A DNA stretch of 64,000 nt, taken from contig BDSL01000017.1 of NCBI GenBank assembly GCA_003116995.1, forward strand, positions 1 to 64,000. Reading direction: 5' to 3'. This document shows positions 10,944 to 22,474 of this stretch, in pieces. Both the position numbers and the translations under genes were made by a program. The notes under the pieces were generated by a model, which ran no database searches, was not told the DNA's origin, and saw only the letters and a program-made list of their open reading frames with translations. The stretch's first letter is position 1. The number at the start of each line of letters is the position of its first letter. Origin of the DNA: Yamagishiella unicocca. Taxonomy: Eukaryota > Chlorophyta > Chlorophyceae > Chlamydomonadales > Volvocaceae.

Positions 10944-13900
10944 CTGCATCCGACCAGCGTCCAGGCGCAGGAGTGTATACGGCCAGGCGTCCACACCATT
11001 CGAGCAGGATATGCGAAGGCGGCACCATCGTACATAATATGGGCAAAGCAAAGAGGGAGCGGTGAAATACGTTAAGCCCATTGTGGCAGTTACTGCTGCA
11101 AGTTAAGCGGCTCAAGTACGATCACGAAACCAGTGGCAAGCGGTGAGCAGATGAAATGTGTAATTAACGGCGAGGAGGAAAAATACGTGGCTAGCACTCG
11201 CCGAGGCTATAATCCAATCATCTTGGCAGCCAATTGACCCTTCCCACTACCGCCCACGTCGCGCAGGTTACTTCCGGATTCCGGATTAGCTAGTCAACAG
11301 TTCCTGTTGATCAGCCAGGCCTCAGTTCTCACAGATCAACAGTCGCAATGTTTGTAGGCATTGTCCCAGAAGGCGCACCTTAGGGAATGACTGCTCCTTC
11401 AGCCAGGCGGGGTTCAGGATTGATTGGATGGTCCCCGTGAAGTGGCCCACCACCGCCACTGCCCAGTGCTGAGGCGTGGTATCACCCAACGCGAAGGACG
11501 GGAGGTCGGCGGCGGTGACGGTGATGCTGATAGACGCGCCAGCGGGAGGCGCGGAGAGCAGCACTCGCTCCACGGTGTTGACGGAGTCCGGCCTCGGGAA
11601 GTCTGCTTGCGGGCATGGGAATGCAGGTTTATGAGTTGATTCATGTTGCGAAGATATAAAATTGGAAAGCATCTGCCAGCCTAGATAGGTAGGCACCAAA
11701 GTACGACTAAAATGACGCACCAACGTACGACTAAAATGACCGAAGCACGACTAAAATGAGGCAAATAACATATGCCGGGACAGTAGCTCTAAGAGAGAAG
11801 CTCTGACCCAGCTGTATCAGAAGTTCACATACACTGCCGTACGTTTTTATGAACCCCCGTCTTATGTTTAGGTTCCGTTTGGCTGCGGGTGCCGTGTGAG
11901 ATTCGTGTGGGTATCCGACCCTCACCATATGCCACAACATTGGCGGCTACGAGATTGGCGGCTACGTATTGACGGCTCGGCTTTAGGGTTTGGTACGTGC
12001 CCGATGCACCGCTCACCTGCCCCCTCCGCGTTGTTCCCCAGGTACGGTTGACCGTTGACCTTTACGACCAAGTCTAGGTTGTTGACCAGGGAACGGTAAC
12101 CGTTCTCATATCCGGGGTAGTCGTAGTAGGTCATCACCACGGTCACGGGTCTGAACAGGCGCACGGGGAGGCGGCGTGAAAACCGTTGACACGAAAAAGA
12201 CAGGATACTGGGTGCATTGTCGGCGGACAGCGAGGATGTGGGCGCATGCTGGAGGCGCACGGGGAGGGGCGGGCAGCATACGGGTACAATGGGAAGTGCA
12301 CGCGATGTTGCATAACTCACCCAGTTCCCGTAGCGGTGATGCCCATCAATGTGGCATTATGGCCCTTGGCTGTGAACCGGCCCCAGTCCACCAGCTGAAG
12401 ACGGACCCGCGGGTCGGTAAAGTTACGAAGAGGCAGAGAGCCTGCCATGTTGAGGCGGCCCCATCCCTGGTAGCCATCGGGGCTGGGGCCCAATGCACTG
12501 CCCCTGTTTTGGGCGAATCCTCCCTGCGTGTTACGATCCAAGTGCGATGCGCAATTACGATCCAAAGCTGAGAGCTAAGTGCGAATGCACAATTACGATC
12601 CAAAGCTGAGAGATAAGTGCTAATGCATAATTCAAATGATTAGGTGCGGGGGCAAACGTGGGCAAATCAACGAGATGCAACGATGGCCCTGGTTGCGTCT
12701 TCCCATTCCAGCCAGCACACCAACGCGAATCAACACTTGCCTCGAGGGATTTAGCGCCCACTACCAGCAGTGCCTGATATGGTGGTCATCGAACGCAACC
12801 GGGGCGCGGAGGAGCGGTAAGTGGAGGAGCGATACGGAATGGCTGAGGATAGGTCAGGAATGTTTATTTCTGCCTGCCATTACCTTGAGCAATATGCCAG
12901 AGGGCTTGAAGGGTGCCGACATGGCGGAGCTCGGATCGCCGGCTGGGTAGAAGCCAGTCCTGCCGCGGCATTTAGGGTTATGTTAGCAGAATGGGCCGCC
13001 AATGGCAATCGGGGTCCGTAATTCCAAGCGTAGCAAACGCCGACAGCCCTGGACCACGGAAAGCCACGAATCGCATGTATAGCGTGGTATGTACATATTT
13101 ACAGTAAACAACATAAACGCCCGGAAGGTCGTGGCGTCGCCGCCCTTCCTCACCTCAGGTATTGGCGCATGAGGGCTGTGTGCCCCGAAGCCTGTGCACG
13201 ACACGGTACGACGCGTAAGGCACGACTGTACGGCCAGAACGAAGTGCGTAGTGGGACTCGTGCGGGTCTGATGCGGTGTGGTTGTTCGATCAGGTACACA
13301 GGTAGCCATCCGGTTAGTCGCGACAGCAGGCAACGGTACGAGTGGTTTCCGTGCTCGTGGGTCAAGATGGACCCACCATTGCGGTAGACGCCGAAGTACC
13401 GCCGATGAATATAGCGTATCCGCATGGCTTTGCCGTCGCTGATAGGTAGGGAGGGAGGCAGTAGAAGCGTGGGTTGTTAGTCAGCAGGCCTTGTTGTAAG
13501 CACCGGTGCGTGAGGAAGCCGTTCCCGAAACCGATCGCCCCGCCCGCCCTGAGTAAACCGTTCCCGCAATACGCTCGCACAGAGGGTGGGCATCGGGCAT
13601 TAATCCACTTATCCGGCGGTCACAACGGATAAGTCATTTCCCAATCCAAGGGCGGTTTCCAATCCTCAGGTTGCCAATCCCAATCCACCACCGTGACCGA
13701 CACCTAAACTAATCCAGGGGGGGGTGTCCACCCTCTGGCTCGCACCGCATCGCACCTTCCGGATTGCGTTGCGAAGTGACGGCGGACCACATTCCGAAAC
13801 CTGGAACACAGGGAAGGATGGAAATCGAAGAGCAGTGGCATTGGTAATTTATTTGCTTTGGATGGCGAGCCATCTCGTGCCTGGTACGACGTCTCGTGCC

Positions 13901-16900
13901 TGACGAGACGTCTCGTGCCGGTAAGACAATGATGCCTGCGCAGCCATACCAGGCGCAGCCAAAGCATGTCTAGGTGCCCATATCACGGATACATGCCTGT
14001 CTTACATGTCCACTCCCTAACAACTGAACAACGTACGCAGTCCCACCCAAGCAATGCCAGCGAGCGACAAGACACACATGGTGTTCTGGTGGTTTGCCTT
14101 TGTTTCGGTGCATGTCGGTATTTGTTTCCTCCGTCTTGTTCAGTGTCAGGCGATGCGCCCGATGGTTCTACCTCTTGGTCTGGAACCCACTGTAACCGTT
14201 ACAACAACACATGGGTTTCGCACGGTTTCCTTTCCACTGCGTCACAGTCGCGCGTGTGTACCTGGTGCTACAATGTCAGGCTTGATGCGGCCATCTGCAC
14301 AGCGGGCACACAACCGTGGGAGGGGGGGGGGCGTTTCAGATGTCAGCGATGTGTTTCCCTTTAAAACCCACCTTTCACCATCGCAGCCGGTGGATGTCAT
14401 CGCAGCTGGTGGATGCCATCGCAAACACACGCAGCATACAATAGGCGGCGAGTCTTCCACCGCACGCTACAGCTATGCTTGCATGAACCGCTTGCATCGT
14501 TACTACCCCGCGTCTCTTAGCGCGGCAAGGAGCATGAGATGAGTTAGTCGTCGTAGAAATATCGGTTGCTTGGCGGTTTGCGATGAACGTTTAGTGGCGA
14601 TTGTCGGCAGACGGCAAACCAGACGCAACGGGTTTCACGTATGCGCAGAGTTGGGGATGCACTGCTGACGCACCCGGCGTCGGTCCCCAGGAGCTGAAAG
14701 CCGTGATAGTGTTGGAGTCAACGTTGGCGGTTGCCTGTTTGGAGGCAAACGGTAGGTGCGGATAGATCTTAGGCAGACGAACCAGACTTGTGGTACGGCT
14801 GAGACGCGGCGCATGGCCCATCGGCAGCAGAACATAGGTAGTCTAGTTCAGTGCGAGGCTCGCACAAGAACAGGCATACAAACGATACCCCAAACCACCT
14901 CACACAGCTTACCACTTTCCCGGACACGTACAGCATGCCGCCAGCCTTGAGGAATGCGATGAGGGACAGTCCCATGTCCTGCGGGGCGAGGCGGCAGTGA
15001 GGCCTCAGGTTTCGGAGCCCACGGCGCGAAAGGGAGTATTGTAGTTGCTGGTGAAGGAAAGGCAAGCCGTCGAACGAAGTAAGCAAAGGTGAGCCTACCA
15101 CGCCGTGGGGTATTGGGTGCGTTCCGAAGCGGCAAGCTGCATCAACCAACTGCACTTCAGTCCCGCCATGTCTGCCGAAGGTCTACTGCTTGCCCGCCAG
15201 ACGAACTGCCTCTGCTGCTGTCTGGAAAGCCTCCACAGCCTCCAGCACGACCACGTACACGCCACCACTTCCATGTTCGCCTGCCTAACCTGCACCGCCT
15301 GTCCTGTACTTTTTAACATTTTGCATCAAAAGCGCCGCCCACCTACCTGCTCGATTGCCAGCATGGGCAGCTTGGCCGATTGGTCTGTCCCCGCCCCGTA
15401 CCGGGGGTTCGGGACGTACAGCTCCCCGGGCCAGTCATTGACAATCACTGCGCCCACAGCCTGGGCGGCCTTCAGGGGCAGCACGTTCTGCAGCTCGTCG
15501 CAGGCGCCGCGCGCAACTAGCGCGACGCTTTGGGCGGGGAACTCGTTCCAGAAGGGCTTACACGAGTCCAGTCGGTTGTTGGACGCCACGATGCGCAGCT
15601 GCAGGAGGTGGCGAGGACGCGATGGGGCGGCATCAAAGACCGCTCCGGCGACGAGCCGGCCTAGTTTCTACTGTAGCAAGGAGGTGAACCTGGCGGCATA
15701 CCTAGATGGCCAGGCCAGGTCAGGCGGAGTAGGGCGACGTACCCAGATGGCCTTGGCCGATTGCCATGCAGCGGCAGGCAGAATGACCAACCGTCCCGAC
15801 GTTACCCGAATCCTCGCTTACGTCAGGAACTGCTTTGTTCGTGCTGCGGATGGATGACCACAAATCTGTCATTGTTCACCTACCCTTGCCTGCGTACCCC
15901 TGGACCTAGTGATCGCCCGCCGCCGTGCCTCACCTCTGATCCACGGGCTCTGTCCGCGAGGAGCGGCATGGACGGATTCTCGATCACAATGAACTGCGAA
16001 GCACACACATAGTGGCAATGCCTTCGCACATTTTGGATAATGCAGCTTCGTCTGACTGGATGGTTCGTTACGCAGTAGTAACTATTACAGTGGTTCCAGA
16101 CCAGAAGGTAGAACCATCGGGCACGTCGCCGGACACTAAAGGAGACGAAAGAGACAGAACCTGACAGAAACCGTTACGGTTTGAACGGGGTGATGAGATA
16201 CTCGTTGAGGCAAGGAAGCACGCTTTTGATCCAGGGTTACTGCGAGTGCCTATCCGTTCGACATGCTTGATGCGTACGGCCATCCCGACCTTTCATCCCC
16301 GCCATACCGGCATTCTGAACTCGGTGCCATTAGGCCTTACGCCTCGGACGATGTACTCGGCCCGTTGGACGGCGTTTGTCCCGGACGCCGGTGTGCGGTA
16401 TCCGGCACCCACTGCAACGACGTTTTTGCTAATCGCAGGAGATCGCAGGGTGTGCAAACCGTATGCCGCCGCGCCTGCATGCGAAAGCAGCGCAAGTCTG
16501 GTCACCTATTAGCTAGAGGCGGAGAGGGACTCCGAGGACACCTCCGGGCATTCATTGATTGGCCGTCAACCCACGAACCCACTGACCTTCATTTCCGGCA
16601 GCAGCGAAGGAGATGAATCCAGGATTCTTCCAGAGGAACGCGTCGTAGCCTGCCGGCAGCAAGGAACAGACGGGTGTGATCAGCGAAGGCAGGAAGGTGC
16701 CATGTACAAAGGTAAGGTTGCGGCAGAGAGTGCAGTTTGTTGAGGTGGGAACAAAGCAGCGATGGCGCACAATACGCAGAGCTGTGCGCAGGTTGGTAGG
16801 TAGGGGTCGTTGAGACGGCGGTTGGGGATGTTGGTTGAAACGGCGGTACGGGTCGTTGGATCGGCGGCGGGTTGCGTGCGTGCGTAATTGGAACCACAGC

Positions 16901-19900
16901 CAGTTACGTGCTTGATATGGATCGTTGAGGTTAACTTCAGGTCGTTTGGCTTATGTTGGTTCGATTTATGCGTTTCGTCACTTCGGCTCGTGTGCGCAAG
17001 GCGGGGAATCATTCCGGGAGTAGCAACTGTTACAGTGGGCCCCAGACCATATGGAAGAGCCACGTAACGCAGCAGGTGTGTGTCGCCCTTAAGAGTCCGC
17101 GGGACGCCTCCCTGCACTCTTCTCCGTCTGTGCTTCCCACGAAAGGCCCCATGCTGTCAGGAGGACGCCTTTGTTACGCACGCAGCTGACTTCCCAACCC
17201 TATCAAACCCGTACATGTACGTGGGTGACGACAGACGCACGTAACACGTACTTACTCATCGATAGGCCGTCGTAAGCCGGGCTATAGCCGCCCCAGCCGT
17301 CGCTCGAGATGGAAGCCCCTGCCAGGGTGTGCATCTGGATGCGCACGAAAGCGCAGCGTGAGTCTGCTGGTGGCCAGATGCCAGCCGCATTTTCTGCCCC
17401 ATGGCCTCGTTTGGCGCCCAGGTGGCTCGACAGCTAGATTGGTAGCTAGACAAGCTTCGGTTGCCAAACGCGAGGGATGTTTGAAGCCTAAAGACGAAAC
17501 TCAGCGCCCCGTCCAGCAGCGGCGCATAGACAAACAATATCAAACCATGAACACTGTTATTCCTACCGCGAAAGTGCTACATAAACGTAAGTTCGTAGTC
17601 ATGCACCTATCACCAAGCGCACCGGGCTGTGTGTGTCCGCGAGGTGCACCTACCCAGTGCAGCGGCTGTTCGGGGGAGGGACCCATCCGCGCTTACCGGC
17701 AAGTACTGTGTATCGACGTGAGGAGGAATTGTGAGGTCGGAAGCGTTGCCGCGCTGAAAGTCCACAAAGCTGATCTTGGCGAAGGGAGCTGCGCCCGTGG
17801 CGCGGTCCCTTGCGATGTTCGCATTCACGTCTAGGCTTCGCGTCATGTTGGATGGGTCCGCCAGCTTCGCTCCCGCAGCACCGGCGCAGCCCGCTGTGCC
17901 GTGCCCGTGATAATCAATGCTGTCGCCACCTGAGGGCACGGGGGCGTCCAAGGCAGGTGAGCAGACGCGGACGTACGCGTCCGCGTAATACATATACACG
18001 TATTACGGTTAAGGGTTCGTTCCTCTTGCAATGCGTACAAGTAGTAGTTACTAATACAGCGGGCCCAGACCAGAAGATAGATAGAGCCATCGGGCGCATC
18101 GCCTGACACCGAAAGAGATGCAGGAAGAAGAATAAACGCGTACAAGTATTGGCCAGCGGTTAGGGCGGCACCGCACCTACAGTGTGTTGTCTGCACCTGT
18201 ACTAGCTGCCGATAACCGATAACTGTATGAACAGTTAGTAGTACACGCCTGTATACGTACGTACCTGGCGAGTACATTGCGTACTGTACGACCTTGCGAT
18301 GCTCGGTGATGCCGATGTACGACATGTCGCCCACCTTCAGCAGCGCGGTTTCGTTCGCCAGCAGCCTTTGGTAGGCGCCCGCGTACTTCGGGTCTTGGAA
18401 TGAACAGTGCTCCACGTCCAGTCCCGTGTCGCCCACCTGTACATGCAGGGATCGATGCCCTCCGGCCGTTAGTTTCAGGACCTGCCAGTCAGAAGGGACC
18501 CCGTATGAAACACGGATAAACAAGGGTAAAAACACGGATAATAAAAAGTCACTCGCCCTGCCTTCGATAACCGTCGGCGACGCCAGCGGGCACTTTACCA
18601 ATCCATGCACGCAAGTACCCTCATGCGTCACATGATGTTCACAGGCGCTCACTCCAAGGATTTCGTCTTCTCCTTGCAGGCCGGCGGCCCAGTACGGTCG
18701 CTCGGAGGAAATCGCGATACTCTGAGCTTGACTGAGGTCGCCTGAGGATATTAACGTGCGTTGCACCAGTCGGCGGGCAGAAGGGAGCTCCTGGATGGGC
18801 CTTACTTTGGCAATGGAGGATGAGCTTGAGCCGTTGCGATTCCGATGTTGAACGCACCCAGCACCAGCAGATGTTACACGCATCAACACAGTAAGAGCAT
18901 TGTGCGGATAAAGGCAACGGCCACCCACACTCTACCGCGCAAGCAAGGGCCTGGCTTCACTCAAGGTATGTCCACTATTACTTCTCCGGTTACGAACGTA
19001 CGTATCTTCTCTAGTTGAAACAAATACGTTGCTCCCTTAAGTGAAGCCCTGACCAATACCCCCACCGTTCTGCAGCAGGATGCTGGCAACCGCGTTTGCA
19101 GGGTTTATCGCGACCATAGGAGCCACCCATTTGACGACGGACAGGCTAGCCAGCCACGTTAGCCCGTGCCGCAGGTCCTGGGGGAGGTTGGGAGATGGGG
19201 ACACGAGCGGCTGACAGAGGACGTATCTGTAGTACTGCACCTCGTGCAACCCATGTTTATGTAGGGGGCGATGGGAGTGACACGAATTGCGTATCCAGCA
19301 AATGGCTCGGCTAGTCAGGCCGGCTACTATGGCTTGTACCAGGAAAACCATGGCACACGGCGGCCGAGTAAATGAGCAAGCAGTGTGCTCCAGGGCTGTC
19401 GTACCTTGTCGCACATGTACACTGACAGTAAACGCCTGCTATTGCTGCCGCTGCTGGGGGCTACCACCACGGGCCGGCAAGGCGCCCCATCTCCAGGGGG
19501 CTGAACATAAGCTCCAGCAGCAGCCAACGCCGCCGCCAGCGCCGTCGGCCATTCGCTCACAGCCGTCTGCAGCCCACCGGCAGGAACTCCAGGTAGAAGC
19601 TCCACTGCCACACCGTACTGGGGGGCCGAGGACGGCCGATTGAGCGTCTGCATCTGGCTCAGCAGCACAGCTGCCTGCGCCTCAGCTGGTTTTGGCAGGG
19701 GCCAGCTGGTGTCTGCAGTTCGGTTGTCCGAACCTGACAACGGCGCCCATTCAGGAGCGATCTTGTGCTGTGGCGGATACTCGGCCTGGTGGGTGGCCGA
19801 AGCAGGCGGGGAGCAGCGGGGGGTTACCTACATGCCTGGAGGTCCAGACCGGCGACAAGGCCAATAGAGGAAATTATTACTCACCTGGGCCCATTTTTAC

Positions 19901-20782
19901 TAGACTCCGCTTTGTGCAGGCTGAGATCTCGGGAGCACCCACGCAACAACGTCAATGCATTCAGATGGTGGATCCTGACCCGGGAGATACACATGCTTGC
20001 TGGGGTGGGCACTGGGCACTGACACCCCTGCCCAACGAGGCGTAAGAGGTGCCTCCTGTGCACAACTGTGGTCGCCCGTTCGTCACCTGCTGGTCCACCC
20101 GCACCACACTTTCCCTTGCACCTACCACATCAGCGCCCAGAGCCTTCGCAATCCGCAAAGCCTCAAAAGGCCTTGCCGCGAACAGCATCGAGTTGTCAGG
20201 GACGTACGAAACGACGAACCCCTTGCAGACGGAGAGCGCTGCCGAAATCCTCCTGGCATTGTCATAATTGTCATATGCGATGAGGAAGAGACGCGAAAAG
20301 TATGCCTCTCCCCACGCTGATGGTGGTGCTTCGGTTTCATTGGCAGCGCTGACGGCCGTGGCTGTCAGTTCCGCTGGCGTGATCTGCCTGCGGAGGTGTC
20401 CATCATGGCAGGCAATCCATTGTGGCATACGCCCAGGGACTTAGATAGTGACATGGGAGGGCGCCAAGCAGAAACGTCTTTCATCAGCCGCAACTAAGCA
20501 ACTGAAGCGGCAATGCGGTCCACATGAGCATTGGGCGAAGTTAATTGTAACCTTGCAATTCCAGCGTTGCATGCGAAATATCGTCTGTTGCGGCATATTG
20601 GAATACAGCTTGTTACAGATCGCGTCAGGGTCATATAGGCGGGAAAATGGTACTTACCGCAACTGTACTGGCCCTGTTCTGAGTTGCAACGTGCGATCAG
20701 CGTTAACGGCAGCATTATAGAGACATGCAATTACCAAGTGCAGCACAAGTACCAAAGGCCCGCAGCCAGCGCTTTGCGCCAT
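10548..20782 (-). CDS. gene A: secreted subtilisin-like serine protease with proline-rich tail (hatching-enzyme type)
   Basis: The 24 exons, in transcription order, are 20782-20658, 20387-20126, 19785-19405, 19177-19066, 18804-18653, 18436-18265, 17929-17697, 17334-17256, 16649-16587, 16474-16308, 15993-15934, 15598-15347, 14978-14913, 14734-14674, 14294-14262, 13800-13756, 13438-13377, 13191-13154, 12959-12884, 12773-12741, 12523-12321, 12150-12017, 11602-11379 and 10943-10548. They join in frame to 1142 aa. Residues 1-28 form a signal peptide. A propeptide follows, then catalytic Asp347 (GDTGLD), His411 (HGHGT), oxyanion Asn525 (AAAGNEG) and Ser770 (GGTSAS). A PA domain (603-686) is inserted between Asn and Ser. 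A KP-43-like beta-sandwich (exons 21-23) and a 131-aa Pro-rich tail end the protein. The start was chosen because exon 1 of gene B begins with the same MAQS and both end in TGPVQLR. Exon 20 uses a GC donor. The exon 5 acceptor (18804) is fixed only by phase. Family assignment is strong; identity with VheA/sporangin is inferred from domain order. Confidence 0.88.
11701..11761. repeat. three imperfect 16-bp repeats in intron 22 of gene A
   Basis: GTACGACTAAAATGAC occurs at 11701-11716 and 11725-11740, with a variant at 11746-11761. The repeat is intronic and no function is visible. Confidence 0.75.
12530..12632. repeat. 38-bp tandem repeat in intron 20 of gene A
   Basis: A 38-bp unit beginning AATTACGATCCAAAGCTGAG starts at 12553 and 12591, with a partial diverged unit before it. 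It sits just upstream of the exon 21 acceptor at 12523. Confidence 0.75.
14079..14205 (+). repeat. dispersed short repeat (full-length copy), intron 15 of gene A
   Basis: This copy runs from GTGTTCTGGTGGTTTGCC through GTCAGGCGATGCGCCCGATG to a 3' end CACTGTAACCGTTACAAC. It closely matches 27655-27790, and related copies occur in both orientations across the window. It could be a SINE or a small non-autonomous element. No target duplication was established. Confidence 0.6.
16081..16165 (-). repeat. dispersed short repeat copy, intron 10 of gene A
   Basis: Inverted partial copy of the family seen at 14079-14205. Reading the minus strand it contains the GCCCGATGGTTCTACC-type core and the GGTCTGGAACCACTGTAA end. 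Confidence 0.5.
18047..18125 (-). repeat. dispersed short repeat copy, intron 6 of gene A
   Basis: Inverted copy. On the minus strand it shows GTGTCAGGCGATGCGCCCG, followed by a TCTGGGCCCGCTGTA end variant. A shorter fragment of the same family lies at 17027-17060 in intron 8. Confidence 0.5.
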
Positions 20783-20871
20783 GGGTGTTGCAAGGCGCGC
20801 AGATCGTCCGTCGCAAAATATATAATGATTGCGACTTCGATCGTCAAGCTGGCGCCGGTGGCATGTAAGAG

Positions 20872-20879
20872 TTATATAA
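20872..20879 (-). promoter_or_regulatory. TATA-like box upstream of gene A
   Basis: An ATTATATAAC sequence on the minus strand lies about 90 nt upstream of the gene A start codon at 20782; a second AT-rich stretch lies near 20815-20828. A basal promoter is likely here, but the transcription start is unknown. Confidence 0.35.
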
Positions 20880-22426
20880 TCTACGCATCAGACCGTCGAT
20901 ACCTTACGCTTGGCAATTGAGTTGGGGACGCAGTAGTATGGTGATGGTTTTGCGGTCACTCCTTCATCTAGACCCGCTGCGTGGTTTTTACGACGCCTGG
21001 TCCAGGGAGGTGTCCGAGCATGTAATAGTCATGCATGAGCAGCAGCTGAAGGCCCGAGCAGCGGCGCAGAACTCGCAGTACCGCCGTACAAATTTGGCAT
21101 TTGGGCGCGGATCCGGTCACGTCTCAAACACTTCTGATACTGGAGTTGAAGCCCGTAACTATTGAATGATGAGGTACAGCTCGCCAACGCGTAATCGAGG
21201 ACAAGCGAGCAGACTCCAAAAATGTCGTATCACAACTTGTACTGACGCTTTGTTCTTTTTTAATTAGCAAGAGCTTGGTGAAAGGTTCAGGACAGGGTCA
21301 TGAGCTCATGCCAGGTTCATCGCATGAAAGGATCATCGCATGGCACATCCCAACAGGTTGATTCCGACAAACAAATATCGGCATGCACGTCAAATATATG
21401 CATTTTTCAACCCTCTCCAGAAGCCTGTAGATAACTTTACATTCGCGGACACGGTAATATCTTATCATTACCAAAGGTACGGTACAGCTCCTAAGGTACG
21501 CTTCCTGTTGCAGGTGTCAGCCTGGTACCCATTTGTTGCCTTGAAGCACCTGGGCCCACTTCGTAAGGCAGAGGAACTATAGACATAACCAGGCAACACG
21601 CAATTACACTTTCGCGCATAGTGGCCCTCGTGCACGCCTCCGCCAGCGCAGAGAAATCCATCGGAAAGAGCGGAGTACCAGCATAACGCTGGGAGTTAAC
21701 GGAGTCAAGCGCCAGGATTCAACCCCGATCGATCGACTGCAGAATGTTAACCGCATAATCCGACCGTACCGGTACCTCCACATGTCGACGGCGCACTTTA
21801 TAACTGGCTTAAAATATGAAAGCCATGGCTTCGCATACCAGCTGCATACCTAAGAAGTGTATCCTAAGTAAGGAGTGTGTTTTTATCCCCATGAGCGGCG
21901 TTTTAGACACTTAGCTAGGAGTGAACACCTCGATCCGCACAGGTCCGCAGGCGGGCTTTGCTCGGCCATGCTACGACCATCGATAGCAACGCTTCAAAAG
22001 CTCTACCCGTTGCCATCCTGGCTGACACACACAATGGGTCTCGGCATGGTTCTTGTTTGACAGCGAACCAGCAGCCACAGCGTGGTTGTTTCGTGCATAC
22101 GCCTAACTATCACGAACGTGCACCGCGGCTGCAATACACACTTTAAAATGAACATTAAGCAGTCACCTCGTGCTATGAACGCTGTCAAACTTAACGAGAT
22201 ATGAATGGCTTGCGGTGCGCTAGGTGATCCCTGACTGCCCTGCAGGGAATGAGCGGCTCTTGCCTTATGCTCTTTGCGGGCCGCTTGCCCGCCTGTCTGG
22301 TGCCTTCTGCGCCGGGGGCTGTTTATTTTTGGCATTGCTCTCCCGTGCGAGTTGGTGCGCCTAGTTGTTTCGATTGTCTGCCACCGTGTTGATTGGTGGG
22401 TGTGCCTGGGGCACTGTCTGTCCGGT

Positions 22427-22474
22427 TTTACGTTTTCCCCGGATTTACGTTTTCCCCGGATTTACGTTTTCCCC
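22427..22474. repeat. 17-bp repeat, three copies
   Basis: The unit TTTACGTTTTCCCCGGA is repeated three times in tandem, the last copy diverging at its end. It lies at the start of a T/G-rich block of unknown origin. Confidence 0.8.

Noticed and set aside
10666..11037. Plus-strand glycine-rich ORF
   Set aside because: It is the antisense shadow of the proline-rich exon 24 of gene A.
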